Source of the DNA: Tous-C4FEB sp044356555
GTDB lineage: Bacteria; Verrucomicrobiota; Verrucomicrobiia; Opitutales; Opitutaceae
NCBI GenBank assembly: GCA_044356555.1
Contig: JBIKWB010000011.1
Coordinates: 62,001 to 126,000, forward strand
Direction of reading: 5' to 3'
DNA length: 64,000 bases
A program made the translations under genes and the position numbers. Below are positions 1 to 8,444 of this stretch, piece by piece (position 1 is the first letter of the stretch; each line of letters begins with the position of its first letter). The notes under the pieces are model-generated. The model searched no databases. It was given only the letters and a program-made list of their open reading frames with translations, and was not told where the DNA came from.

Positions 1-1
1 G

Positions 2-919
2 CTGTCCGGTCCGACTGGCTCCGGCAAAACTCTGCTCGCGCGAACCTTGGCTCGGATTTTGGATGTGCCCTTTGCGATCTCCGATGCCACCACACTGACC
101 GAAGCGGGCTACGTGGGGGAAGACGTTGAGAACGTGGTGCTGCGATTGTTGCAGGCCGCCAACTACGACGTGAAGCGGGCCGAGTGCGGGATAATCTATA
201 TCGACGAGATCGACAAGATTCGGCGGACGACGGAAAACGTTTCGATTACCCGGGATGTTTCGGGCGAAGGCGTGCAGCAGGCATTGTTGAAGATCCTGGA
301 GGGAACCGTCTGCAACGTCCCTCCGCAGGGAGGGCGGAAGCATCCGAATCAGGAGTATATTCAGGTCAATACGGCCAATATTCTCTTTATTTGCGGCGGT
401 GCGTTTGTGGGACTTGATCAGATTATCAAGAAGCGACTGGGTTCCCGGTCACTGGGTTTTCACGTCAACGCGGCCGACCACGAACTCACCCCGGACGAGA
501 TGATGAAAAAAATCGCGCCGGAGGATTTGGTGCGCTTCGGGATGATCCCCGAATTCATCGGCCGCTTGCCCGTCGTTTCAGTTTTGGATCAACTGTCCGT
601 CGCAGATTTGGAGAAGATTCTGTTGAAGACCAAGAATGCGACGGTGAAGCAGTATGCGAAACTCTTTGCGATTGACGGAGTGCGTCTGCGCTTCACTGCG
701 GATGCGGTCAAAGCCATAGCGCAAAAGGCGATTGAGCTGAAGACCGGGGCCCGAGCGCTGCGGTCGATCATGGAGAACATCATGCTGGAGGTGATGTATG
801 AACTGCCCCAGCGAGACGATGTGACGGAGGTCATCATCGATTCGGCCGTGGTCGCCGGGCGCCGTAAACCCACGCTTAGACGCGCGGCGAAAAGTGAGCC
901 GACGGAGAACGCGGCGTGA
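2..919 (+). CDS. clpX: ATP-dependent Clp protease ATP-binding subunit ClpX, 3' part
   Basis: The reading frame is open from base 2, so the gene begins upstream of the window; 305 residues are visible. It opens with the Walker A motif GPTGSGKT, then Walker B (IIYIDEIDKI) and the ClpX-specific stretch around VPPQGGRKHPNQEY. An LGF in the SRSLGFHV segment corresponds to the IGF loop that docks on ClpP, and EFIGRLPVV and GARALR (sensor 2) follow. ClpX is the hexameric AAA+ unfoldase that feeds substrates to ClpP. The N-terminal zinc-binding domain and any clpP neighbour lie outside the window. It is convergent with the peptidase gene that ends 30 bp away; no clear terminator is seen between them. 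Confidence 0.97.
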   Translation: MSGPTGSGKTLLARTLARILDVPFAISDATTLTEAGYVGEDVENVVLRLLQAANYDVKRAECGIIYIDEIDKIRRTTENVSITRDVSGEGVQQALLKILEGTVCNVPPQGGRKHPNQEYIQVNTANILFICGGAFVGLDQIIKKRLGSRSLGFHVNAADHELTPDEMMKKIAPEDLVRFGMIPEFIGRLPVVSVLDQLSVADLEKILLKTKNATVKQYAKLFAIDGVRLRFTADAVKAIAQKAIELKTGARALRSIMENIMLEVMYELPQRDDVTEVIIDSAVVAGRRKPTLRRAAKSEPTENAA

Positions 920-948
920 GGCTCAGCGGCCTTGCGCCGTTCTGAAGC

Positions 949-2016
949 TTACCAGTGGGCGTAATCGCCTTGTTCGAGCCCCTTGGCGAATTCTACGAAG
1001 AGCTGGACGCAACGTTCCACATCTTCGAGGTCCACGATTTCGCTCGGCGTGTGCATATAGCGCAGCGGAATGCTGACCAAGCCGGTGGCGACACCTCCCC
1101 GGCCCATTTGAATTGCGCGGGCGTCAGTGCCCGTCGGCCGCGGGTCAGCTTCAATCTGGTAGGGAATTTTTAGTTTCTTTGCGGCGGCGACCAAGCGGGC
1201 GAAAATCTTGGGATTTATATTTGCGCCGCGGCAAATGATCGGGCCGCCGCCGAGTTTGGTCTCGCCGTATTTGCGATTGTCGCAATCGGGGTGGTCGGTG
1301 GCGTGGCCGACGTCGACGGCGAGCGCGATGTGCGGGTTCACCGCGTAAGCGGCAGTGGTGGCCCCGCGGACTCCGATTTCTTCCTGGGCGGTCGCGACGC
1401 TGACGACCTTGGCTGAAATTCTCTTCTTCTCCTTCGCCAACCGGATCAGCGTCTCACCTACGATGTAAGCGCCGACTTTATTGTCGAAGGCGCGAGCGGT
1501 GCCGATGCTACCGTGGATCAGTTCAAGCTCATGGTCGTAAGTCGCCGCGTCGCCGATCGCGATGCGTTCGAGGGCCTCTTTTTTAGACCGGGCACCGATA
1601 TCGATCCAGATTTCGTGGATCTCCGGGACTTTCTTGCGATCCCCGTCATCCATGAGATGGATCGCTCGCTTGCCGGTGACGCCTTTGACGGGGCCGTTGG
1701 CCGTTTGAATGATGACCCGACGGCCTGAAATCACGGTGCGGTCGTGGCCGCCGATTGTGTCGAAGTAGATAAAGCCGTCTTTGTTAACGTAAGTGATGAT
1801 GAGTCCGAGTTCGTCCATATGGCCGGCGAGCATCAGCACCGGATCGCCCTTGGGGTTGAGGGTGGCGATGCGGTTGCCCAACGCGTCATTTGCATAAGTG
1901 TCGGCGGCTGGTTTTACGTAGCGGTCAAAGACCGCCTGGGCTTCTCCTTCGTAACCGGAGGGTGATCGAGCGTGCAGAAGATCGGCCAGAAAAGCGGGGA
2001 CTTGGTAGTTCGACAT
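949..2016 (-). CDS. M42 family metallopeptidase (glutamyl/deblocking aminopeptidase type)
   Basis: A 355-residue protein of normal length for peptidase family M42 (FrvX/PepA-like, formerly also called endoglucanase M). Metal and catalytic motifs are visible: AGHMDELG (His66, Asp68), AFDNK (bridging Asp178), TAQEEIGVRGA (Glu212/213) and AVDVGHATD (Asp235), with a late His in RYMHTPSEIV. The family forms cytoplasmic dodecameric or tetrahedral dinuclear-metal aminopeptidases that trim short peptides. Substrate preference cannot be read from the sequence. It is divergent from hisA with 49 bp between the start codons and has no operon partner. Confidence 0.93.
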   Translation of the reverse strand: MSNYQVPAFLADLLHARSPSGYEGEAQAVFDRYVKPAADTYANDALGNRIATLNPKGDPVLMLAGHMDELGLIITYVNKDGFIYFDTIGGHDRTVISGRRVIIQTANGPVKGVTGKRAIHLMDDGDRKKVPEIHEIWIDIGARSKKEALERIAIGDAATYDHELELIHGSIGTARAFDNKVGAYIVGETLIRLAKEKKRISAKVVSVATAQEEIGVRGATTAAYAVNPHIALAVDVGHATDHPDCDNRKYGETKLGGGPIICRGANINPKIFARLVAAAKKLKIPYQIEADPRPTGTDARAIQMGRGGVATGLVSIPLRYMHTPSEIVDLEDVERCVQLFVEFAKGLEQGDYAHW

Positions 2017-2065
2017 AGGATTTAATCTCGCACCGTGGGGCCGGGGAGCAAAGCGTTTTCCTTTT

Positions 2066-2791
2066 ATGACTATTTATCCTGCGATCGATATCCGAGGCGG
2101 ACGGGCCGTGCGGTTACTGCAAGGGCGCGCTGACCAGGAGACGGTTTATGCCGAGCAACCGGCTGGGGTGGCGGCGGAGTTCAAGGCGGCCGGGAGCGCG
2201 TGGGTTCACGTGGTCGATTTGGACGGGGCGTTCTCGGGCGAACCGCAAAACTTGGCGGCGGTTCAAGGAATTGTCGCGACCGGTTTGAACGTGGAGCTCG
2301 GTGGCGGGATGCGTTCGCGCGAGACCGTGGAGCGCGTATTGAGTTTTGGTGTCAGCCGTGTGGTGATCGGCACCCGGGCGGCGGAGAGCGAGCGTTTTGT
2401 CGGCGAGTTGGTGCAACAGTTCGGCGAGAAGATCGCGGTGGGCATCGACGCGAAGGACGGGAAAGTTGCGGTGAAGGGCTGGGTCGATACGACGGGCACC
2501 GGGGCACTGGAAATGGCGAAGCGGATGGACGGGCTCGGTGTGCGCACGATCATTTACACGGATATCGGTACCGACGGAATGTTGACGGGGCCGAATTTCG
2601 CGGCGCAGGAAGCGATGTTGAACGCCGGGAATTTTAACGTGATCGCGAGCGGGGGCGTGAGCCGGCGGGAGGATGTGGTAAAGCTGGCGGAGCTTTCGCG
2701 CCGATACGCAAACTTGGACGGAGTTATCGTTGGCAAGGCGCTTTACGAGAAGCGCGTGGAACTGCCGGACTTGTTGGCGATCGCGCGCTGA
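2066..2791 (+). CDS. hisA: 1-(5-phosphoribosyl)-5-[(5-phosphoribosylamino)methylideneamino]imidazole-4-carboxamide isomerase
   Basis: A 241-residue TIM barrel starting MTIYPAIDIRGG. The two catalytic aspartates of HisA are at the expected places, Asp8 (PAIDI) and Asp128 (VGIDAKDGK). The phosphate-binding turns ELGGGMR and IASGGVS, typical of the HisA/HisF half-barrels, are present. It catalyses the Amadori rearrangement ProFAR to PRFAR in histidine biosynthesis. No other his gene is adjacent, so the pathway is scattered in this genome. It is convergent with the polysaccharide locus: the next stop codon lies 21 bp downstream. Confidence 0.97.
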   Translation: MTIYPAIDIRGGRAVRLLQGRADQETVYAEQPAGVAAEFKAAGSAWVHVVDLDGAFSGEPQNLAAVQGIVATGLNVELGGGMRSRETVERVLSFGVSRVVIGTRAAESERFVGELVQQFGEKIAVGIDAKDGKVAVKGWVDTTGTGALEMAKRMDGLGVRTIIYTDIGTDGMLTGPNFAAQEAMLNAGNFNVIASGGVSRREDVVKLAELSRRYANLDGVIVGKALYEKRVELPDLLAIAR

Positions 2792-2812
2792 GCGCGCGGG
2801 GTAAGGTCCGGA

Positions 2813-3586
2813 TTATTCCCGCACCGTCGGTCGAAAAATGAAGTCGTGGCCGATGATGTCGTGTGAGCTGCCCGAATGTGTCGCGACGCGCGTGGCGGAG
2901 TAGCCGAGCGGGTCGAGAACGGCCCGAACGCCGCTGGCCTCGATTTCACTGTGAAACGCCACGACCAAAATCGGGTGGGCGGCCGCCAACGTGGTGCGCG
3001 CGCCAGCGAGGGCCTTGTGGGCGTGGCCTTCGACGTCGACTTTCACGAGGTGGGGCGCTCGGATTTCGCCCGCGGCTACAAGGTCGTCAAGCCGGAGCAA
3101 GCGCACGCTTAGAGGGGCGCAGTTGGTGCCGCGGGTCTCACCTTCGTAGGGGAGATGGGTGGTCGTGCTTTCAAGTTCCCCATAGGTGTAAAACTCGGCG
3201 GTGCCCGGGGAATCGGAGACGGCCGCAGGGATGGCTTTCAACCAGTCGAGGCGATTCATGCGCCGATGGCGTTCGAGGCGGGCAAAGCTCAGGGGATGCG
3301 GCTCGAAGGACACGACTTGGCCGGTGGGGCCGCTGCGGCGAGCGAGGCCAACACTGTAGAGACCATAGTGGGCGCCGAGGTCCCAGCAGCACCAGCCGGT
3401 GATGTCGCCGAGGCCGATCAATTCCTGTTGGAGTTCGTTTTCGAAACCGCCGCGCCAGTAGCTGGACCAAGGGTAGAGCGTCCAGCGGGCGCCGGCCGCA
3501 AAGCCTGATCTCACCCGCACGGGTAAGTAGCACAGGCGGGTACTACTTAGAAAACGCTCAATGAGACGTTGCCGTAGTCGGCTCAA
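2813..3586 (-). CDS. FkbM family methyltransferase (1 of 5 in the locus)
   Basis: Class I SAM methyltransferase of the FkbM type. The glycine motif WDLGAHYGLYSV, the acidic end of beta-2 (SFEPHP) and the family-typical VKVDVEGHAHKAL are present. FkbM enzymes O-methylate sugars or polyketides, and in polysaccharide loci they usually cap or decorate glycans. I chose the TTG at 3586 because it gives a TTGA overlap with the stop of the upstream flavoprotein gene, the junction style used across this locus; the frame is open further upstream but only inside that neighbour. It is the last gene of the 40-kb leftward locus. The start is uncertain and no Shine-Dalgarno is visible. Confidence 0.85.
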   Translation of the reverse strand: MSRLRQRLIERFLSSTRLCYLPVRVRSGFAAGARWTLYPWSSYWRGGFENELQQELIGLGDITGWCCWDLGAHYGLYSVGLARRSGPTGQVVSFEPHPLSFARLERHRRMNRLDWLKAIPAAVSDSPGTAEFYTYGELESTTTHLPYEGETRGTNCAPLSVRLLRLDDLVAAGEIRAPHLVKVDVEGHAHKALAGARTTLAAAHPILVVAFHSEIEASGVRAVLDPLGYSATRVATHSGSSHDIIGHDFIFRPTVRE

Positions 3587-4974
3587 GGAGGAGAAATACT
3601 GCCGGCGAGTTCTTCGAGCGGATACGTCACGATCTCGGCCAGAGTGGGATGATACCAAGGGGCGCGTAATAAATCGAAGACCGTGGCTTGCATCGCCAAT
3701 GGACCACTAAACGCGTGAATGAGTTCACCGGCATCCTTGCCGACGATTTCCGCGCCGAGGATCCGACCACGTTTCGGTTCGGCAATCACCTTCACGTAGC
3801 CGTAGTTGGCCTCCATGAGGATAGATTTCCCGTGATCGTTGAACGGATAGCTCGCGACCAGATAAGGCGTCCCGGCCTCATCGAGTTCGCGTTCGAGCCG
3901 TCCGATAGTTGCCAGCTGTGGATCGGTGAAAACGACGTTCAGGAGCAGCGACCAATCAACCGGTTTCAAGGCCTTGACCTTTGCTGCATGACGGGCGGCA
4001 AGCTCGCCTTGTAAGATCGCGGTGTGCACGATCTCGTGGGGGCCCGAGCAGTCGCCGGCAGCGTAGATGTGGGGGGCGCTAGTCTGTTGCCAGCGGTTGA
4101 CGCGGATTTGGCCATCAGCCCGACTGGTGACGCCGGCGGCGGCGAGATTGAGCGGTGCGGTGTTGGGCTCGCGGCCCAGCGCGTTGAAGAGAAACGCCGC
4201 CCGACGGGTCAGGATTTTTCCGTCGTGGAGGAAGGTTGCAGCCACGCCTCTTGCATCATGGCGCAGTGACTGAATTTGTGTGCCGGCGAACAGCTCGACG
4301 CCTTCATCGACGAGTGCTCGCTGCACCACTTTGGCTGCGGCTTCGGAGTGGTCCCGAAGAATGTGCGCGCTGCGCTGAATCAGGACGACGCGGGTGCCGA
4401 TGCGGTTGAGGAACTGGGCGAGTTCGCAAGCGACGATACCACCTCCGAGGACGATCACGCTTTGAGGAATGAAATCGAGATCGAGCACGTCGTCGCTGGT
4501 CCAAAACTTGGTCTCTGCCAGCCCGGGCACGGCGGGCATGCTCACTTTGGAACCGGTCCCGATCAAAAAGTGCCGGGCTCGAAGCGTGCGACCGTTGCTC
4601 AGCGCGAGCGTATGCGGATCGGTGAAGCGGGCGTGCGCACGGACCAGATCGAACTTACCGGAATTGAGCGCCGCCTGACGATAGGACGCGAACTCATCGA
4701 TAATCCGTTTCTTGCGGGCGTGGATCGCCTTCATGTCGGCCCGGGCCGACGGGATCTTCAGACCAAAGCTCTTGGCCTTTTGGGCAAGGTGTAGCACCTC
4801 GGCCATGTAGAGCAGCGTCTTCGAGGGCATACAGCCCTTGAGAATACACAGACCGCCCAAGTCTTCGGCGCCGTCCACGATTGCAGTCTTCAGGCCCAAA
4901 TCGGCGGCCACCCGGGCGGCGTTGAAACCGGCGCTGCCGCCGCCGATGGCCACAAAATCATAGTCAAACTTCAT
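3583..4974 (-). CDS. Dihydrolipoyl dehydrogenase-like pyridine nucleotide-disulfide oxidoreductase
   Basis: A 463-residue FAD/NAD(P) disulfide reductase. FAD-binding GGGSAGFNAA lies near the N terminus, the redox pair is in CILKGC (Cys43/Cys48), a second Rossmann motif is VLGGGIVACELA, the FAD motif is YAAGDCSG, and the C-terminal base pair is in HPTLAE (His442/Glu447). All catalytic residues expected for a dithiol-disulfide enzyme are present. Members include lipoamide dehydrogenase, mercuric reductase and soluble transhydrogenase. No E1/E2 genes are near, so the physiological substrate is unknown. It sits between glycosylphosphotransferase and FkbM genes at the distal end of the polysaccharide locus, an odd place for central metabolism. 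Confidence 0.85.
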   Translation of the reverse strand: MKFDYDFVAIGGGSAGFNAARVAADLGLKTAIVDGAEDLGGLCILKGCMPSKTLLYMAEVLHLAQKAKSFGLKIPSARADMKAIHARKKRIIDEFASYRQAALNSGKFDLVRAHARFTDPHTLALSNGRTLRARHFLIGTGSKVSMPAVPGLAETKFWTSDDVLDLDFIPQSVIVLGGGIVACELAQFLNRIGTRVVLIQRSAHILRDHSEAAAKVVQRALVDEGVELFAGTQIQSLRHDARGVAATFLHDGKILTRRAAFLFNALGREPNTAPLNLAAAGVTSRADGQIRVNRWQQTSAPHIYAAGDCSGPHEIVHTAILQGELAARHAAKVKALKPVDWSLLLNVVFTDPQLATIGRLERELDEAGTPYLVASYPFNDHGKSILMEANYGYVKVIAEPKRGRILGAEIVGKDAGELIHAFSGPLAMQATVFDLLRAPWYHPTLAEIVTYPLEELAGSISPP

Positions 4975-4985
4975 CGGTTTATGGT

Positions 4986-6392
4986 TCAGCGGCCTTTGCC
5001 AAAAATCATGACGTGGATCGTTTTCAAGACGATCGAGGCGTCGAGCCGAAATGAAAAATGGCGGATGTAGTAGAGGTCGTATTCAAGTTTTCTGAGGGTG
5101 TCCTCCACGTTGGCTCCATAGTGGTAATTGACCTGCGCCCAGCCGGTGATGCCGGGCTTTACGAGATGGCGAAAGTAATAGCACGGAATCTGCCGTTCAT
5201 AGTCTTCCACGAGGCGATCCCACTCGGCCCGGGGGCCGATGAGGCTCATTTCCCCGTGCAGGACATTCCACAGCTGGGGGAACTCGTCGATTCGGGTGGC
5301 GCGGAGAAATCGCCCGACGCGCGTGATACGATTGTCGCCGACTTGGGTGTAGCAATCGCCCCCTGTGCTCGGGCGCATGGTTCGGAGCTTCACGATACGA
5401 AACGGCACACGATTCCGACCGATGCGAACTTGGTTAAAAAAAACAGGGCCACGATCCTCCAGCCAGATTGCGAGGGCCGCAGCGGCAAAAAGCGGCGCCG
5501 CCAGCGACAATCCGATTGAAGACAGCAGGATGTCGCTCACCCGCTTCAACCGCTCAAAAATAGGGTCCCGTGCGATCCGAAAACCCTCCTGAAATAGCCA
5601 CATCTGGTTCAACCGATAGAGAGGGACTTTTTGCCAGTGGACTTGGTGAAAAAGCTCCAAGGTATAGGTGGGAACGCCACCGAAAAAAAGGTTGAGCAGG
5701 CGTTGGTTGATATCGAGGTGAAGCTCGCGGCTCGTTTCCCTCATAATGATCGCCTCCACCGCAAGCTTGCCCGACTGCACCTCGGCGAGAACCTCCTCGA
5801 AAAGACGCAGCGAGTGATCTTCGGAAGTTGCGAACGGGCTGACCGACGCCTCGTTGAGGACCGCATATACGATGGGTTGTTTGTTCCCCATCTTTTGGCA
5901 CTCGGCGTGAAATGCGGTGTAACTTGCCCGATCCCCCAAAAAAATGAACGAACGCTCGCCGCGGGACGCGACGGCCCGCGCGTAAATCATCCGCCGGTAT
6001 CCAAGCGTCAGCGGGAATAGGGCGATAAAGCTGAACACGATGACGCCACGGCTCGACTGAAGCGCATAATCATTTTTGATGAAAACGAAGGTAAACAACA
6101 GGGTTGCGAGCAACGCCAAGGTGACGGCGATGGTGTGCTGGCTTGCATAGTCCAGACTCAACATGTCGGTCCGGGGGCGGTAGCCGTCGATCAAGTAAAT
6201 CCCCGCAACCAGCGCGAAGAGGGGCCATATAAGTGGCTCCAGCAAAAAACGCGATCCGACGCCCCAAAAATGGGCCACGATGTTGAAAACCAAAATCGCG
6301 ACCACGAGATCGAGCAAGAGCAGCACAAAGGGTGTTTGTCGTTCGGAATTCACGTGGGCGGGTGGTCTAGGTCGCTTCGAGCGACTCGGCAA
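4986..6392 (-). CDS. Polyprenyl-phosphate sugar-1-phosphate transferase (WcaJ/WbaP-like initiating enzyme)
   Basis: The N-terminal third holds about five hydrophobic segments, then a CoA-binding-like middle region, then the bacterial sugar transferase domain. That domain is recognisable by FERLKRVSDILLS, PVFFNQVRIGRN, VKLRTM, RVGRFLRATRIDEFPQLWN and MSLIGPRAEW, plus KPGITGWAQV near the end. The family transfers a hexose-1-phosphate onto undecaprenyl phosphate at the inner membrane and so starts repeat-unit assembly. The called ATG overlaps the upstream glycosyltransferase by 26 nt. An in-frame GTG at 6353 would remove the overlap and resembles the GTG-AAT-TC starts at 31692 and 32843, so it is an attractive alternative. 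Confidence 0.93.
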   Translation of the reverse strand: MPSRSKRPRPPAHVNSERQTPFVLLLLDLVVAILVFNIVAHFWGVGSRFLLEPLIWPLFALVAGIYLIDGYRPRTDMLSLDYASQHTIAVTLALLATLLFTFVFIKNDYALQSSRGVIVFSFIALFPLTLGYRRMIYARAVASRGERSFIFLGDRASYTAFHAECQKMGNKQPIVYAVLNEASVSPFATSEDHSLRLFEEVLAEVQSGKLAVEAIIMRETSRELHLDINQRLLNLFFGGVPTYTLELFHQVHWQKVPLYRLNQMWLFQEGFRIARDPIFERLKRVSDILLSSIGLSLAAPLFAAAALAIWLEDRGPVFFNQVRIGRNRVPFRIVKLRTMRPSTGGDCYTQVGDNRITRVGRFLRATRIDEFPQLWNVLHGEMSLIGPRAEWDRLVEDYERQIPCYYFRHLVKPGITGWAQVNYHYGANVEDTLRKLEYDLYYIRHFSFRLDASIVLKTIHVMIFGKGR

Positions 6393-7557
6393 GTGTGGCC
6401 CATTTTCGGACTGCGGTTTCTAGGCCACCGCCGTCGGCTGAAAATTTCGACGCCGCGTTGCCCAAGGCCGCGCACTCGGTGGGCGCGAAACTTAGACCGG
6501 TAATCGTATCGGCCATGGCCACGGTTTCGCCGCGGGAGAAAGTGCGGCCAATCCGACGGGCCTTGATCAAAGTAGCGATCTCGCAATCGGGTGGTCCCAC
6601 AAAAAGAATCGGTCGCCCGACGGCAGCGATGCCATAAAGCTTGCTTGGGAAAACGAAGCTCTCGCACCCGGGCAGCAACGTCAGCAGATGCAGGTCGCCG
6701 AGCGAAAGGGCAGTCGCGAGTTGGTCGCGCGGCTGCGGCGACTGGAAGCGGATGTTTTTGAGTTTCCGCTCGTCGGTCCGGGCTTGAAGCGTCGCGAGTT
6801 GGGCTCCCCTGCCCACGAAGACGAAAACGATGTGAGGTTGGGCTCGGAGTCGCTCGGCAACGTCAAGCAGGGGCGCCAAATCATGCACGCGGCCCAAATT
6901 TCCCGAGTAAAGCACCACGAACTTACCGACTAACTCCCACTTTTTTCGTAAGGCGTCCGCCGTGCCCGCAGGTTGGACGTCCAAACCGGCGGGCGCCCAA
7001 TTTGGAATGACGGTAAGCCGCCGCGGCTCAACGCCGGCGCGCGAAAGAACCCGCTTCATATCGGAGCCGAGGGTCACGCACGCCTCGGCGCGCCGCCAAG
7101 CGAGGTCGCGCAACGGTGCGAAAACGCCCAGCCAACGATTTCCGGTCAACGCCACGGCAACCTCGGGGTAAATGTCCTGAGCCCAATGAATCACTTTTGC
7201 GCGCCGCAGGCGCGCGGCGAGCCAAACCCCGGCGCCAAGCAAGGGAGGATCCGTCAAGGCCACGACGATGTCGCCCGGGCGGACTTGGACGATTAACCCA
7301 ATCAAACAACCGACGTAAAACGTCGTGAAATCGGCGAGTTTCCCCAGCAGGCCGCACCGGTTTAGGCGGGTGACGCGCACCCGAACGATCGCTACACCCC
7401 GCCGTTGTTCGGCCGATGGCGTGTCGCCGCCCGGGTGACTGGCGATCACGCTGACCGAATGACCGCGGGCGGCCAACGCCTCGGCGAGATCGGTCAGCAG
7501 TTGCGCGGTCGCCGGCTCATCAGGCCAGTAGAAGCGGTTGACAAAGACAAAACGCAA
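6367..7557 (-). CDS. Glycosyltransferase family 4 (WbuB-like)
   Basis: A 396-residue GT-B protein. The N-terminal half has RFVFVNRFYWPDEPATAQ and AQDIYPEVAVAL, typical of the WbuB-type GT4 subgroup. The C-terminal nucleotide-sugar half begins at VVLYSGNLGRVHDL and contains FVFPSKLYGIAAVGRP in place of the classical E-x7-E segment. It probably adds a sugar to an undecaprenyl-linked oligosaccharide on the cytoplasmic face of the membrane; donor and acceptor cannot be inferred. It lies directly upstream of the initiating transferase, and 14 bp separate it from the preceding GT2 gene. Confidence 0.9.
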   Translation of the reverse strand: MRFVFVNRFYWPDEPATAQLLTDLAEALAARGHSVSVIASHPGGDTPSAEQRRGVAIVRVRVTRLNRCGLLGKLADFTTFYVGCLIGLIVQVRPGDIVVALTDPPLLGAGVWLAARLRRAKVIHWAQDIYPEVAVALTGNRWLGVFAPLRDLAWRRAEACVTLGSDMKRVLSRAGVEPRRLTVIPNWAPAGLDVQPAGTADALRKKWELVGKFVVLYSGNLGRVHDLAPLLDVAERLRAQPHIVFVFVGRGAQLATLQARTDERKLKNIRFQSPQPRDQLATALSLGDLHLLTLLPGCESFVFPSKLYGIAAVGRPILFVGPPDCEIATLIKARRIGRTFSRGETVAMADTITGLSFAPTECAALGNAASKFSADGGGLETAVRKWATLAESLEAT

Positions 7558-7571
7558 AGGGGCGGTTTAGA

Positions 7572-8441
7572 TCAGGATTTACCGGTGCGGCTCAGCTCCC
7601 GGGCCTTGGCGACGCTGAGGAATTCATAGATGGCCATCAGTCGGCAGAACACGTAACCGCGATGGCCGTCTAGAAACCCCGCGCACAGCACGTAGTGGTA
7701 GGCGAAACGCAAAAGCGGGCGAAACGGCAGCCGGGCGGCGAGCAGTTTAAGCCGACGTTTACGGGCGAGGGACGGCAGTTTAATGGCCGTCGTATCGGCC
7801 GCGTGGTCCGCGCGTGAGGCGAGGAGTTTGGCTTCCCAATTTGAGTAGCGGTTGTGCTTCTCGACCCAGATATCGATCGTGGGAAAGGCATAGTGCTCCA
7901 TCTCGCCCCGGAGGCGCCCGGCGGTGCCATCAATCAAGACTTGCTCATGCACTTCGTTGTCACCGGATCGCGTGTCGTCGATACCGGCGAATTCCTCGAA
8001 GCGGCACCGCGAGCGTCGGAGCAGACGGACATTCCAACTCGGGTAATAACCACAATGCATCAGCCAACCGTCGAGAAACCAAAACCGCCGGTTCACATAG
8101 TAGCCGGCGCAGGGCGGATTGGGTCCGGTCAGTAATGCGTGCAACTCGGCCGCCAGCGGAGGCATGATCCGTTCATCTGCATCGAGGATGAAGATCCATT
8201 CGTGGCGCCACTGCACGTTTTGCAAGGCCCAGTTCTTCTTCTTGGGAAAACTTCCGTTCCACTTGAAATCAATCACGGCGGCACCGAACTCGGCCGCGAT
8301 TTCGCGCGTGCCGTCGGTACTGCCGGAGTCGATCAGGATCACCTCGTCCGCAAAACGGCAGCTCTCTAGGCAGGCCCGGATGTTTGCTCGCTCGTTTTTT
8401 GTCGGGATGAGAATCGAAATGGGACAGAGCGGCGCGTGCAT
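7572..8441 (-). CDS. Glycosyltransferase family 2 (WaaE/KdtX-like)
   Basis: A 289-residue GT-A protein with the typical start ISILIPTKNERANI, then VILIDSGSTDGT and the donor-metal motif FILDADER. After the GT2 core come FWFLDGWLMHCGYYPSWNVRLLRR and a conserved VHEQVL/EHYAFPTID region. That order is seen in the LPS-core glucosyltransferase subgroup often called WaaE/KdtX. A lipid-A-core or polysaccharide hexosyltransferase is therefore the most likely role. The gene ends 14 bp before the next start and begins 3 bp after the O-antigen-ligase-like gene. Confidence 0.9.
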   Translation of the reverse strand: MHAPLCPISILIPTKNERANIRACLESCRFADEVILIDSGSTDGTREIAAEFGAAVIDFKWNGSFPKKKNWALQNVQWRHEWIFILDADERIMPPLAAELHALLTGPNPPCAGYYVNRRFWFLDGWLMHCGYYPSWNVRLLRRSRCRFEEFAGIDDTRSGDNEVHEQVLIDGTAGRLRGEMEHYAFPTIDIWVEKHNRYSNWEAKLLASRADHAADTTAIKLPSLARKRRLKLLAARLPFRPLLRFAYHYVLCAGFLDGHRGYVFCRLMAIYEFLSVAKARELSRTGKS

Positions 8442-8444
8442 GAT

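Noticed and set aside
2783..2797. GCGCGC-TGA-GCGCGC hairpin over the hisA stop codon as a terminator
   Set aside because: Stem of only 6 bp with a 3-base loop and no T-run in either direction.
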